DNA from: Nematopogon swammerdamellus
Lineage: Eukaryota > Arthropoda > Insecta > Lepidoptera > Adelidae
Reading direction: 5' to 3'
DNA: 64,000 nucleotides
NCBI GenBank assembly: GCA_946902875.1
Contig: OX336343.1
Location: 20,073,596-20,137,595, forward strand
Part shown: piece after piece, positions 1 through 9,512 of the stretch
Numbering within the stretch: the first letter of the stretch is position 1
Layout: each line of letters begins with the position of its first letter
Position numbers and translations under genes: made by a program
The notes under the pieces: model-generated
What the model saw: only the letters and a program-made list of their open reading frames with translations
The model's database searches: none
Told to the model about the DNA's origin: nothing

Positions 1-73
1 GCAATACATCGTTTAATCACCATCATTTTCAAACACCATTACTTGTATTTATTTTCATCATACATACATACAT

Positions 74-180
74 AAAATCAAATAAAAAAACGTTTATTGC
101 ACATAATTGTTGTACAGAAGGTAGCACTTAATGCCTATGGCATTTTCCACCAGCCTACCCTTATTTACATATAGAACCAG
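74..180 (-). mobile_element. LINE-type 3' UTR tail, copy 1
   Basis: Read on the minus strand this is a short 3' end finishing in CAATAAACG followed by T/A-rich sequence. A second copy lies on the plus strand at 57413-57515 and matches almost base for base. The polyadenylation-like AATAAA and the sharply repeated end suggest the 3' tail of a non-LTR retrotransposon. No coding part is attached. Confidence 0.55.
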
Positions 181-247
181 GGTAGGTGCAACAAGACAAG
201 GTAAACAAAACAAAGTCTTATAAAACAAAGTCTTATAAAAATACATA

Positions 248-302
248 CCACACGCCGTATCCCGACAATCGGGGTAATCGGAGTAATCGGTGTTGTGCTG
301 CA
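248..302 (-). repeat. Dispersed ~50 bp repeat (CCGATTACTCTGCTTACC type)
   Basis: This short repeat reads CCGATTACTCTGCTTACC, then CTGATTGTCGGGATACA, on the opposite strand. Related copies are at 12108-12160, 12232-12290, 27750-27800, 35437-35485 and 38010-38045. It has no coding potential and its element class is unknown. Confidence 0.5.
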
Positions 303-329
303 AGTACTCTCATAAATTACAGCACAACA

Positions 330-475
330 CCGAACACCACGTTTAGCAAAGTATTCGGACAAGATGATCAGGCAGCAAGTAAGGCACGAAGGCCCACCTG
401 CTGCATTACTCGGTGGAAAGACCGTGCCAAGGTGAGAGGTGACTATCCTGTCGCCCTTATGCACTGCATCTTGTC
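330..475 (-). repeat. Dispersed repeat, copy 1 (partner 34845-35000)
   Basis: The stretch with AACACCACGTTTAGC, ACAAGATGATCAGGCAGCAAG and CCAAGGTGAGAGG reappears inverted at 34845-35000. The two copies share order and spacing, so this is a mobile or duplicated segment. No ORF of note is present. Confidence 0.5.
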
Positions 476-476
476 C

Positions 477-557
477 TTATCACTTAGTCGCTTTTTACTA
501 CATGCCCGGGGAGAAATGCAGTAGGACTATTCTTATTAAGTACCGGCCCCACACACT
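477..557 (-). mobile_element. Solo 5' module (head B) of the SINE-1 family
   Basis: This holds CTTAGTCGC, TTTTACTACATG, GGGGAGA, ATGCAGT and GTACCGGCCCCACAC in the order found at the 5' end of full SINE-1 copies (25985-26070 plus; 58463-58549 minus). The rest of the SINE is absent. It is either a truncated copy or the remains of an element sharing only this module. Confidence 0.6.
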
Positions 558-599
558 ATCCAAAAAATGCCCCCCTGACATTGATTTTATAGGGGGAGT

Positions 600-1165
600 C
601 AGATGTACCGTCAGCGATGTTTTAAAGGTAACATGAAATTAGTCTTCAATTATGTCCTAAGATGGCGCCAGGAGTATCGAATTTGAATTAAATAATTTAT
701 TATATTTTTAAATCTGCTAATTATAGAACGATGCTAAGTGGGAACAGCATAGTTAAATTTAAAGATTATTTTATATTAAGTAAAAATTTCAAAATAGTGT
801 ATTTTAAGGTTTTCATAATTTTTCCAATAAATATTTTCATGTTTTGTCAGTCCGTGAGCTTGGCGGATAAAATGTATAATTTCGCCGCTTCTGCATCATA
901 GATGTCAGACCAAAGTTAAGTTGTCCTATTTGTCTATAGATGGCATGCCTATTTCTTATTATATTTTCAGTTGCCAAATACCCACCAACCAAACCTGCGT
1001 GCAATTCAAATACGCGCGTGCGGTTAGGATAAAGTGGAGATACCTTCTTTAAAATTATATTTTTTTACCTCACCACCTTTGAAAACGGAAACAAACACGA
1101 TGGATTAAATATAATAATAATAATAAAAATCGTTAGCCATTTATAAGAAAATCGACCTCATCGAA
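600..1165. other. AT-rich intergenic stretch, no gene seen
   Basis: I see no coding region, RNA gene or clear repeat boundary here, only AT-rich sequence with short A and T runs. Confidence 0.4.
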
Positions 1166-1465
1166 ATAATTTGTATGACAGCTACCCTTATTTTTTTAAA
1201 TAAAAAAAAATTAAAAAAGGTACCCCTAGATAATCGTTTCAAACTACTAAATATGAATTTTCAACGAAATAGGTTGAGCGGTTGAGGCGCAACGTCGCTG
1301 GACACATTGCCATAGACAAATTTGTATGACGGCTACCCTTATTTTTTCGAATTTTGAAAAAGTAAAAAAATTTACCCCTAGATTATCATTTCAAACTACT
1401 AAATACGAATTTTGAACGAAATCGGTTGAGCAGTTTAGGCACAAGGTCGCTGGACGGACACACAC
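1165..1465 (+). repeat. Two diverged tandem copies of a ~150 bp unit
   Basis: Both units run TTTGTATGAC, GCTACCCTTATTTTTT, ACCCCTAGAT, TTTCAAACTACTAAATA and ACGAAAT.GGTTGAGC, ending at GTCGCTGGAC. The second ends in a (CA)n tract near 1460-1480. The GGTTGAGC..TT plus (CA)n ending resembles LINE 3' UTR tails; that assignment is an inference. Confidence 0.5.
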
Positions 1466-1518
1466 ACACACACATACATGTTTCTCAAAACAACTTTTTT
1501 GGGATCGTTGACAGATAT

Positions 1519-1858
1519 ATAGCCCAAATCTGTACTGTGTGGGGCCGGTACTTTAAAAGAATGGCCCCACTGAATCTCTCCCCGTGTATGTCGTAAAAGG
1601 CGACTAAGGGATATGACCCCCTTCTTATATTACTAGGTGGTAGGGTTTAACCCGCCCGGGTTGGTACCACCGCACTGAATGAAAGGTCGGTCCAAACGGC
1701 TATGTAAATAGTTTGTGTTTTCCGTCCAGTTCAGTGTAGCCGGCACGACCGAAGGGAAGCACTGACGTGGCACCAAGTTCACCCGGTGTTATGGGCATCA
1801 CGGATGTTGTAGGTGATGTAGCCAACCGTGCCAGTTTCAATAAAAAAAAAAAAAAAAT
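1519..1858 (+). mobile_element. SINE-1, head-B form with poly-A
   Basis: It begins TGTGTGGGGCCGGTAC, passes through TCGTAAAAGGCGACTAAGG, then enters the SINE-1 body (AGGTGGTAGGGTTTAACCC, GGTTGGTACCACCGCACTGA, TCCAGTTCAGTGTAGCCGGC, GGTGATGTAGCCAACCGTG). It ends in a pure A run at about 1842-1857. The tRNA/5S-like module found in other copies is missing, and head B joins the body directly. Confidence 0.85.
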
Positions 1859-2159
1859 CAGTCGCATTCTCAACTTCGACATTTTGGACGATCACAATAC
1901 TTCCTTTCTCCTTACAGTCGCTCGAAAGTAAAAAGCCACCTCCATAGTTTTTAGCTGTTGCGGAAATTTATCGATCGACGCGCGACGTTCGCTTGTTTTG
2001 GAACACGCAAATGTTTGCGTGGAGCGTGCAGGCAAGCGATACGGGTTACTGCGCGTGGAAAAAGGATGACGCAATAACGATGCGATCTCTTGAGACGGTC
2101 GGTTCTGTATTCACGCGATACGCACACTACCATAATCGCGGTGTCTCGTTTTAGTAATA

Positions 2160-2350
2160 GTCAAAGACATTAAACCCACCCTCTTCTTTGGTAATAGTTG
2201 AAGTATAAACAAAATGTCTTTGAGTATGAAGTACGGAGTCCAGGCACCGAATTAAAAAAAGTTGAGTCCAGGGCTATTTTTTCCATCTACGATGCTGCTG
2301 GTGGTGTTATACCAAAGAGATTAAAAGAGGGTGGGTTTAATGTATTTGTG
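2160..2350. mobile_element. Small inverted-repeat element (MITE-like)
   Basis: CAAAGACATTAAACCCACCC at 2162-2182 is mirrored by GGGTGGGTTTAATG near 2330-2342, giving roughly 190 bp between the arms. The same terminal motif recurs at 5803-5828 and, inverted, at 6596-6622. No ORF is present. The superfamily cannot be told. Confidence 0.5.
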
Positions 2351-2422
2351 TTATACTTTACAGAATATATAAGTCAATGATACGAGTACGTTATATAAAA
2401 TTGTAGATTTTACCGACGACGA

Positions 2423-2466
2423 ATACATGATACGTCATTGACGACGACCAATGACGTATCATGTAT
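2423..2466. repeat. 18 bp perfect inverted repeat (hairpin)
   Basis: ATACATGATACGTCATTG at 2423-2440 is followed after eight bases by its exact reverse complement at 2449-2466, then by a (TATG)n run. ACGACGACGAA motifs flank both sides (near 2413 and 2500), so the hairpin may be the core of a small element. Confidence 0.6.
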
Positions 2467-2574
2467 GTATGTATGTATGTACATAAAATCTCTTTGACGA
2501 CGACGAATAAAATAAAAAAATAGTAAATCTGATTTAAATGCAAAATTGATAATAAACCATCGCTTCTCTTATAT

Positions 2575-2975
2575 TCTCTATCTTTTTCGGGAGGAAGGAA
2601 GGGATTCCTTCCTCGCCCATCTCTCACTCACCTCTCTCCCTGTCTTCTCTCCTCGATCCCGCCTTCCTCCCCTCCTTCCCCTCACCCTTCACGGACCCCC
2701 TCTTTGCCACCTTCCCTTTCGCCCATTCCCTCCCTCTCTCCCTACTTCCCTTCCTCCCCTCATGCCGCCCCTCCTTCCCATCACCCTCGCATTCCATTCC
2801 TCCCCTACTACCCCTCATCCTGTCCGCAACCCCCTCTTACCCCGCCCCTTCCCCCTTCCAACCTCTCACTCCCTCGATATCCATTCCTCCTCGTTCCCTC
2901 TACTACCTCCCTCCCCCACACCTGCCCTCATTCACTAACCCTTCCTCCCTCCATACCTCTCCTCCTCTTCTTCTT
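2575..2975 (+). repeat. ~400 bp polypyrimidine (CT-rich) tract
   Basis: The plus strand is almost entirely C and T, with recurring CCTCCC, CCTTCC and CTCTCC. Long open frames on both strands here are by-products of this composition. It abuts the poly-T end of the following SINE-1. Confidence 0.8.
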
Positions 2976-3294
2976 TTTTTTATGGAAACTGACATGGTTG
3001 GATACATCACCTACAACATCCGTGATGTCGGACATGTCGTGCCGGCTATACTGAACTGGACGGACAAAAACGAAAAAAATTACTATTTACATCAAATCTC
3101 TTTGATTTACATAGCCGTTTCGACATACGTTTTATTCAGTGCGGTGGTACCAACCCTAGTAAGGTAAGAAGGGAAGGGTGCTACAGTTTTACGTGGAATC
3201 CGAACCACGGTCAGCCTCCAATGGTCGAGCGGTCACCCATCCAAGTGTTGACCGCGCCCAGGGTTGCCTGCACCACTGAGCTACCGAGGCTGAC
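2973..3294 (-). mobile_element. SINE-1, tRNA/5S-head form, internally rearranged
   Basis: Poly-T at 2973-2981 is the reversed poly-A tail. The body follows, with a local disruption at 3063-3110 (extra ATTTACATCAAATCTCTTTG). The chimeric head lies at 3195-3294 with ACCCATCCAAGTG (5S box C-like) and CCACTGAGCTACCGAGGC (tRNA box A-like), read in reverse. Confidence 0.8.
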
Positions 3295-3489
3295 AAACGT
3301 ACCTCCCACCCACTCCCCCTTCTTTTCTCTCCCCCTTCCTCTTCCTGACCATTATTCATGATTTCTTACCAAAAGCAGTAACTATTGAGTAATCTGTGCC
3401 AAAAGCCTAGATAATAAATTTTCATATCCTTACCTAGAGAAATCATGGATTCCCCATACAAAAACTTTCACCCCTATTTCACCCCTTAT

Positions 3490-3690
3490 TTTTAGGTTTC
3501 CGTATCCCTGTACGGAAGCCTATTACTAAGCCTCCGCAGTCTGTCTGTCCGTCCGTCCGTTTGTCTATCCGAGGGCTGTATCTCTTGAACCGTAATAGGA
3601 AGCCCGTTGAAATTTTCACAGAATATGTGTTACTATAGCGGATATAACAACAAATAAGCGGAGCTAGGTACAACCAAAGAGTTTGTAAAC
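3490..3690 (+). repeat. GGGTTCCGTA/(CTGT)n dispersed repeat, 5' part
   Basis: It starts TTTTTAGGTTTCCGTATCC and runs through CTGTCTGTCCGTCCGTCCG, CGAGGGCTGTATCTCTTGAA and TTTCACAGAATATGTGTTA. Fuller copies are at 15942-16313 and 30394-30838, both ending in the CTCGCACTTGGCCG hairpin region. This copy lacks the 3' half. I recall this type as microsatellite-associated in Lepidoptera; the exact class is uncertain. Confidence 0.65.
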
Positions 3691-3734
3691 TCTTTGGACC
3701 GGAGTAAAACCGCAAACAGGAAATTACAATCTTA

Positions 3735-5035
3735 CACGTTCAACGCCACATGAAAAATCCAGTATTTCCGTTTGGGCCACGGGGCTCACCGCTCACCGGT
3801 GAGCCTTTCCTTACTGAACTATTCAGGTCATGGGGGTCACCGGTGAGCCGCGTGAGAGGTCCTACGTAAACGCTTCCTACAAGCCACAGAGCGCAGCTAC
3901 AAAGCCAATATGGAAGTGAGCCGCATGGCCTTGTAGTCGAAGCGGACGGCGTGGTTTTCAAATCCAATAGAAACTTGTAGTTTTTTATTAAGTTAATTGT
4001 AACGATGCTAGGGCCGCTCTTAACGATAAGGTAGAAAATAATATTTTTATTAATAGAATTAATAAAACCAGAAAATAATAAGAAAATATTCGTCAAAATA
4101 AAAATGAACATAATATTTTCTTCATTACCAAATAAGAAGACATTATTTATTACGAAAATAATTTATGAAATTGAACAAAAGAAAATATTTATGAAATTGA
4201 ACAATCACAACATTATGACACTTCAGTATTTAAAATAATCATCTTAACCCTTTGGCTCTTAACCATAAACAATAAAGAATTATCCGTGAGTCTTGTTAAA
4301 ACAAGGCAAACAAAGGAATGGTTTAGTTGGGCTGCTTTGGCAATAAGTGGATACTTTTTTCGACTTGGTTTTAGCCTGTTTGCTACCCATTATTGGTACG
4401 TTCTTTGCATAACATTGGTGACATGTTCTTCTCACTTTTCTGGCCAATCCCTCTTTCCTTTCCAGAGTGTGTTTCATTCTCTTCCGTCTTTCTATACGCA
4501 TTTCATCGTCGCTATCCTCACTCTCCGACAAAAGAATTCGACAGCATCTTCTTTTCGTTGGTTGAACTACGTCTTCATAGAATCTATTCCGAAACTACGG
4601 TTCAGAAGATCTATCTCGATGTTTTCTAACTGCGTTAGCGCTTCTTGTGTTAACTCGAAATCTTCAAAATAATCCATTTTTGGCGAGAAAAGCGTAAAAC
4701 ATCCTCAATTGTCGACGCAGCCGGACCGGGATTGATCGCTGCGTCCGCGGCGCGCGCGCAACGGGTGGGCCGCGGCGTGACCCCGCGGCCCCAGCCAACA
4801 GAAAAATACAAATCCTTCATAGGAGGCCACACGATCCACCCGTGAGCCTTTTGCTATATCTCGAAAATTAGACGGTAAAAGTCGCAAATTTTTATTTTCC
4901 TTACAAATTACCGCATTTTATAAACTTTGTGATGAAAATCTCAAGTTGATGAAAATTACGGATATAATGAGTTTGGCTTGGCCCGAACGGAAAAGTACGC
5001 TAGGCCCACCAGTGGGTCGTATGGCGTTCAACGTG
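3735..5035 (-). mobile_element. Internally deleted piggyBac-like element
   Basis: The left end CACGTTCAACGCC (3735-3747) and the right end, read inverted, CACGTTGAACGCC match at 12 of 13 bases. The right flank is TTAA (5036-5039); the left flank reads CTTA, so that copy of the target site seems mutated. Subterminal GGTGAGCC motifs recur near 3795-3810, 3839-3849 and 4841-4848. The element carries one short decayed gene at 4280-4678 (minus) that keeps both ends of a piggyBac-type transposase without the DDE core. At 1.3 kb it is a non-autonomous derivative. Confidence 0.6.
4280..4678 (-). pseudogene. piggyBac-type transposase remnant: N-terminus fused to cysteine-rich C-terminus
   Basis: Translation from ATG at 4676-4678 gives an acidic start (MDYFEDFELTQEALTQLENI) that meets a stop near 4580. 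The frame continues after a one-base shift through LLSESEDSDDE to a C-terminal cluster CHQCYAK, TYCQSS, LCLPCF, then NKTHG and the stop at 4280. Acidic SEDSDDE-type N-termini and a C-terminal Cys-rich zinc domain ending in CF..H are typical of piggyBac transposases, which normally have about 300-400 residues of DDE domain between them. That core is absent here, so the gene cannot transpose by itself. The C-terminal 83 codons are still open. Family assignment rests on motif layout only. Confidence 0.6.
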
Positions 5036-5279
5036 TTAATTGTGGGCTGATTTTGAAAATTCTTTTTTTGTTTGGTAGGTCATACTTCAGAGGTGCTCCC
5101 ATTGAAATTTTATTGAAATTGATTGAGCGGTTTATGAAAAAGCAACAAAATACTATTGGTGTGTGGTTACCTTCAGCAAAACTTTTGTGATGTGGACTTT
5201 TTCAGCAATTTGCAGTTTGACACATGGCGAATAATTCTGTACCACTTCAACCGATTTCGATTATTGTTTTTTATGTAAT

Positions 5280-5470
5280 ATTGTTTTAAAAATATAAAAC
5301 CGACTTAAAAAAAAATAAACTAGAACTAAAAAGTATTAAATATAATACCAAATATATATAATATAACCTATAACCTAATATAGTATATAATATAATAGTA
5401 ATTAATATAATATAATAGTAGTAATATAATATACCTATATAAATATATAACCTAATATTTTGAAATTTTC
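5280..5470. repeat. AT/ATA-rich low-complexity tract
   Basis: The tract consists of interleaved ATA, TAATA and ATATAA motifs with almost no G or C. It shares a GACTTAAAAAA..ACTAGAACT..AAAAAGT start and a TATTCGGACCCTTG end with 17560-17645, so it may be an expanded interior of that dispersed repeat. Confidence 0.5.
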
Positions 5471-5721
5471 TCTGTCATTGTATTGAAATACATGAATCGA
5501 TATTGTCATTCATATTCGGACCCTTGTTTCATGAATATTCTAAATTTGAAATCTTTTCCGACCGGCCAGATGCGCTTAATATATTATAATACGAGTACGA
5601 GTACCATCGAGCTGGTCTGATGACGGAGACGGAAGGTGGCCATAGGAACTCCTAAACTACACATGATAAACCCATCGTGTTTGGGCTCGTTGAATTTGTC
5701 TTCACGAGCAATTTACTTTAG

Positions 5722-6240
5722 ACCTAGGAGATTCTCAATTCGACGGTATGTTTTCTTTTTTTGGATGTTTGTTACGCGATTACTCCGTCAATTATTGTGG
5801 GCCAAAGACATTAAACCCACCCTTTGTGGGCCGATTTTGAAAATTCTTTTTTTTTTTTTTTGAAAGGGGATAACCATGAGGTGGTTCCATTTTAATTTGG
5901 TCGAGATCAGATTGGAAAGCGAGGCGGAATCGCGAGGCCGAAGGTCGAGCGATTCCGCCGAGTACATTAATAGCAAAAAATTCCAAAAAAAAACTGTGAA
6001 ATAAAAAACTATTTAAAAAAATATATAAAAACCGCCTTCAAAAATGTATGAAATAAAAAAAATCGAACCCTAGAGTTGAAGGCGGTGCTAAAGCAAGCAA
6101 AAATGATACATGAAAGAAAACATGCGCGGATGATATCCTTTGTGATTTGTGTTTTGTGTAGCCTTCTTTAGCACCGCCTTCAACTCTAGGGTTCGATTTT
6201 TTTAATTTCATAAATTTTTTAAGGCAGTTTTCATATTTTT
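5722..6240 (+). mobile_element. Inverted-end dispersed element (ATTCTCAATTCG type), copy 1
   Basis: It runs from GAGATTCTCAATTCGACG through CCGATTTTGAAAATTC, GATTCCGCCGAGTACATTAA and AAACCGCCTTCAAAAATG. Inside, a strong inverted repeat pairs 6062-6090 (ATCGAACCCTAGAGTTGAAG and neighbours) with 6170-6200. A second, shorter copy at 47214-47605 has the same module order and cleaner matching ends. No ORF is present. Confidence 0.6.
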
Positions 6241-6338
6241 TTTTTTACCTACAATGCTGACATTATTAGAATGAAGAGTGACGAGTATTTGTTTAACTGT
6301 TCAACTTCCTCTGAGTATTCAACTAAATAAATACGTTC

Positions 6339-6398
6339 TATCCACAGAGCACGGAATACCGCGCGCGCGCGCGCGGGGGTATTCCGTGCTCTGTGGAT
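6339..6398. repeat. Hairpin with a (GC)n loop
   Basis: Arms 6340-6360 and 6378-6398 (TCCACAGAGCACGGAATACC and its complement) are perfectly paired around an alternating GC run of about 16 bases. Flanking sequence is ordinary AT-rich DNA. It could be a miniature foldback element or a fragment of one. Confidence 0.75.
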
Positions 6399-6984
6399 CT
6401 ATCTATTAAAAGCGCACAAACAGGAAATTACAATCATAATAATATTTTGTTCCGTATACCAAATTATTTTCAAAACATTTTTTTATTTTATTTAATTTGA
6501 TAAGAAGTGTTAGTTTAATTGAAAATTGTCATAATTTTATTATTCAAATATAATTAAAAATTTTGGAATTTACATAAATAATGTTCTTTATAAACAAAGA
6601 GATTGAGGGGGTTTAATGTCTTTGTTTATAAATATAAATGAAAGCGCCATCTTTTGTCTAGTAGCAGTAATTCTACAGCCTAGTGACAATTAAAGGTACC
6701 TAGATACTGTTGTATTTCAACTAGATAGCGCCCTTAGTATAGAAGTATTAACAAACATTAACGCCACCTGTTTGTTTTACGACAACATCAAGAAAAATTA
6801 TTAACGCCCTCTGTTGGTTTTACGATTTACAACGTTACCAAATTTTTTATATGGAGTGGTCTATCTGTCCCGACAGGGTTATAAAATCAATGCCCCCTGA
6901 CCAAAAGTGTTATACAAAACAATATACTATGAAATTTCAGACCCCAACATTCCGGGCTGCAGCTATGGATTTTCAGAACGTCAG

Positions 6985-7135
6985 GGTCCACCTAGACGCC
7001 AACACACACCGCCACTACGCCTACTACCACGATCACCACGTCTCCAAACTCCGCCACCGCCACCAAGTCCACTTGCACCACGTGCACACACTCCGCAGCG
7101 TGCACCACTGGACACACCACCACGTCGTCGGCGCT
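6985..7135 (+). repeat. CAC/CCA-rich low-complexity tract
   Basis: Repeated CCACC, CACCAC and CGCCAC motifs dominate. Open frames here read as His-rich or Pro/Arg-rich low complexity and are not supported as genes. A preceding segment (6870-6905) resembles, inverted, the CCCCCTGACATTGATTTTATA piece near 570-595. Confidence 0.55.
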
Positions 7136-7152
7136 AGAGTAATTTTAAAACC

Positions 7153-7941
7153 CTAAAATAATTTTAGGGTTTCTCGCAACGGAATCATGTAGGCTAGTCT
7201 ATGCTTCAAATTTAACACAATTTTTCCACGCTGGCGTTTTTGCTCTTTCACTACACCAATTTTTATTTCAACTGGTTTTATCAATTTTTTTGAAGAATTA
7301 AAATATTTTAATCTTTTATATTCTGATTTAACATGAACAAATGCACTTTGAAATAAAGAAAACATTAAACTTATTTTTTCCGAGACAACAGGGCTGATCT
7401 TGGACCACTCTTCATCAAGTAAAACATCCAGAGCGTGCCGAAGCAAACCTAATATATCTTTCAAAATTATTTCATCTACTATATCTATGAGGGATTGAAT
7501 TGTTGCCCTAGACAAGTTCAACTTGCTATGCAATTGTGAAATAAAGCTTTCGATTGAAGATTTGAGTAAGACTTTGAATTCAGTCACTTTAGTTTCAAGA
7601 ATACTTTCAATGGTTTGTTTCTGTTCAATTTTTGGTGGATCTGTTGCTGGTACGGGTATTTTATTTGGACTAAGCATATCCATGTCGCCAAGATCTACTG
7701 TTGCATTCAAAGGTAAGAGTTTATCTTTTTTTTTCTCTACTTTAGTGCTATTTATTTTACGTCCCGCAAATAATTTATGTTGCGCAGTTAAATGATCTTT
7801 CAAGGCAAATTTATTATGATATATCCTATTACATTTGTTCTCGGGGCATTGAAAACTATGTTGAATTCCGTGTACATATTCGATGTGAAAAATGTATTTC
7901 TTGTAATTAAGAAAATCTTTCCCGCACTTACCGCACTTCAT
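7153..7941 (-). CDS. C2H2 zinc-finger protein of a repeat-associated insect family (262 aa)
   Basis: An uninterrupted 262-codon frame starts at ATG 7939-7941. The N-terminus carries two C2H2-type fingers: CGKCGKDF..H..YVH (residues ~3-24) and CPENKCNRIYH..KDHLTAQH (~32-55). A basic Lys-rich linker follows, then a helical region with LSRATIQSLIDIVDEII (~143-160), and a basic tail RLAYMIPLRETLKLF. The layout of fingers followed by a helix with SRxTxQxxIDxV resembles multicopy zinc-finger proteins I recall from insect and hydrozoan genomes, which are probably mobile-element derived; I cannot name the family. No catalytic motif is visible. Nucleic-acid binding is the only supported activity. It may be an intact element gene, a domesticated one, or a chance survivor. 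Confidence 0.55.
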   Translation of the reverse strand: MKCGKCGKDFLNYKKYIFHIEYVHGIQHSFQCPENKCNRIYHNKFALKDHLTAQHKLFAGRKINSTKVEKKKDKLLPLNATVDLGDMDMLSPNKIPVPATDPPKIEQKQTIESILETKVTEFKVLLKSSIESFISQLHSKLNLSRATIQSLIDIVDEIILKDILGLLRHALDVLLDEEWSKISPVVSEKISLMFSLFQSAFVHVKSEYKRLKYFNSSKKLIKPVEIKIGVVKEQKRQRGKIVLNLKHRLAYMIPLRETLKLF

Positions 7942-7966
7942 GTTTATGAAGATGAAGTTAGATTAC

Positions 7967-8191
7967 TTATAGTGAAAGAATGTCAAGTAGGTATGGAGCA
8001 ACGTCATCATACTCTGTCTTGATATTGTAGACACACCGTTGTACAACCAGGTATAGGTGATTGCTCATACACGGATATTTAGCATTTAGTACATGGTACA
8101 TTTTGAAAAGGGTATCGAATGCCTTGTGTGCGGAGTCGAAAGCATATTTTATGTCATCAACTATAATGTAGAGTTTGCTGAAGGATTGCAA
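7967..8191 (-). pseudogene. Possible upstream fragment of the same repeat-associated protein family
   Basis: An open 74-codon frame ends 25 bases before the zinc-finger start, in a different frame. It reads like a folded protein (FDSAHKAFDTLFKMYHVLNAKYP, NHLYLVVQRCVYNIKTEYD) with no low complexity. It may be the C-terminal end of an adjoining ORF of the same element or a frameshifted part of it. No homolog can be asserted. Confidence 0.35.
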
Positions 8192-8293
8192 TAGCTAATT
8201 TCAAAAGCTTATTTTTTTATTCACCCTATCTGATAGGTATTCGTGAAGCCGTATAAAGTCAAGCCACCGGCAAACTTTGAAGCAGACAGGTTA

Positions 8294-8458
8294 TATGTGT
8301 ATCAGATACTGATCACGTTCCCATACCTTTTTTTTACGATTTAAAAACCTACTCCTCAAATTTAATACGTAAAGTGCGCGTATTTCACCTTAATAAGTAT
8401 TTTTTTTATATCGTAAAAAAAATTGGTATGGGAACGTGATCAGTATCTGATACACATA
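8294..8458. mobile_element. MITE with ~46 bp TIRs and TA flanks
   Basis: TGTGTATCAGATACTGATCA and the following CGTTCCCATACC at the left are mirrored at 8412-8456. A TA dinucleotide abuts each end. The ~70 bp interior is AT-rich and non-coding. TA duplication with long TIRs suggests a Tc1/mariner-type MITE, though only one copy is seen. Confidence 0.65.
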
Positions 8459-8459
8459 C

Positions 8460-9512
8460 ACCCCTTTTAGCGTATCGTTACCTACTATTGAAAGATCCTA
8501 TATATAGGCTACAGTAGGGTTTATGAATATAGAAATTTTATAATAAATGTTTTTTGTAAAACAGTAATTGGGCAAGAGATGCAAGAGGCAAGAGGGTTGC
8601 ATTGTACCAGGTATAGTTACTACCTATATCTAAGTTCTTAATAGTTATAGATTGTAGTTTTTCGTTTATTTTTGACAGAATATTCTATTTGTTAATAAGT
8701 AATTATTTTTCGTTCAATGTCACTAGAGGCTGAAATTGTTTCCACTGAAAATGTTTGTTTTGCCGATTTTATTTAAAATTGTGTGAGCGAATACAAAATG
8801 CTGTCCAATTTTGAAACACAATTAATTTATAATATATTTTTTAAATTTAATGGCATTGACGCCTAAACTCGTTTCCGAAGAAAAATAAGATATTGTTTTC
8901 CAATTTGGACTAAAATTATTATTCCAGTGAATGTGTGTCACTTTGATATTACCTTATAATTTATAATACATAAATACAACTGAAAGAATATGGGAAATAT
9001 TGCGTCCAAATTTGAGCCCCAATTTTTTTAATTAATACCATACTTTTCTTCTTTTATTAGTGCCGAAAATTGCTTCCATATAAAATAAGAATTGGTTGTT
9101 CCTTTCTATTTGGACTAAAATAATTTATGCAGGGAGTGTGTCGATTCGTATATTAGTTGTAGTAGATTTTAGTTTATGTATGAGAGGATATTTCATTAAG
9201 TATGTACCTATAATAAATTACAACTGAAAGGATAAGAGAAAATGTCTGCAAAATTTTAGAGCTTTGTGCTAGACCCGATCGAAAACTTTCGTTATATCCA
9301 AGCCGATAGCCTTCTTTATATTATAAAATGTGCTTAGAATATAGAATATAAAAATTTTATATTGTCTTATTTATAATGTACATCTACCTAAAAGTGACCA
9401 AAGTACCTAATAAACAGTTTAAAAATTATTGATTTTTATTTTTATCCTTTGTCTTTAGTTAGCTACATAAGTTGAATTTAATATGTACACCTACTTTCGA
9501 ATTTAAAATAAG
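8460..9512. other. AT-rich gene-free stretch
   Basis: No ORF, RNA gene or repeat boundary is supported. Runs of A/T dominate. Confidence 0.4.

Noticed and set aside
2546..3054. Long Pro/Leu/Ser-rich open frames on both strands
   Set aside because: They arise from the polypyrimidine tract; both strands are open and there is no domain or codon pattern.
6851..7156. His-rich 101-codon frame
   Set aside because: Low-complexity CAC repeats; an overlapping frame is equally open as Pro/Arg-rich.
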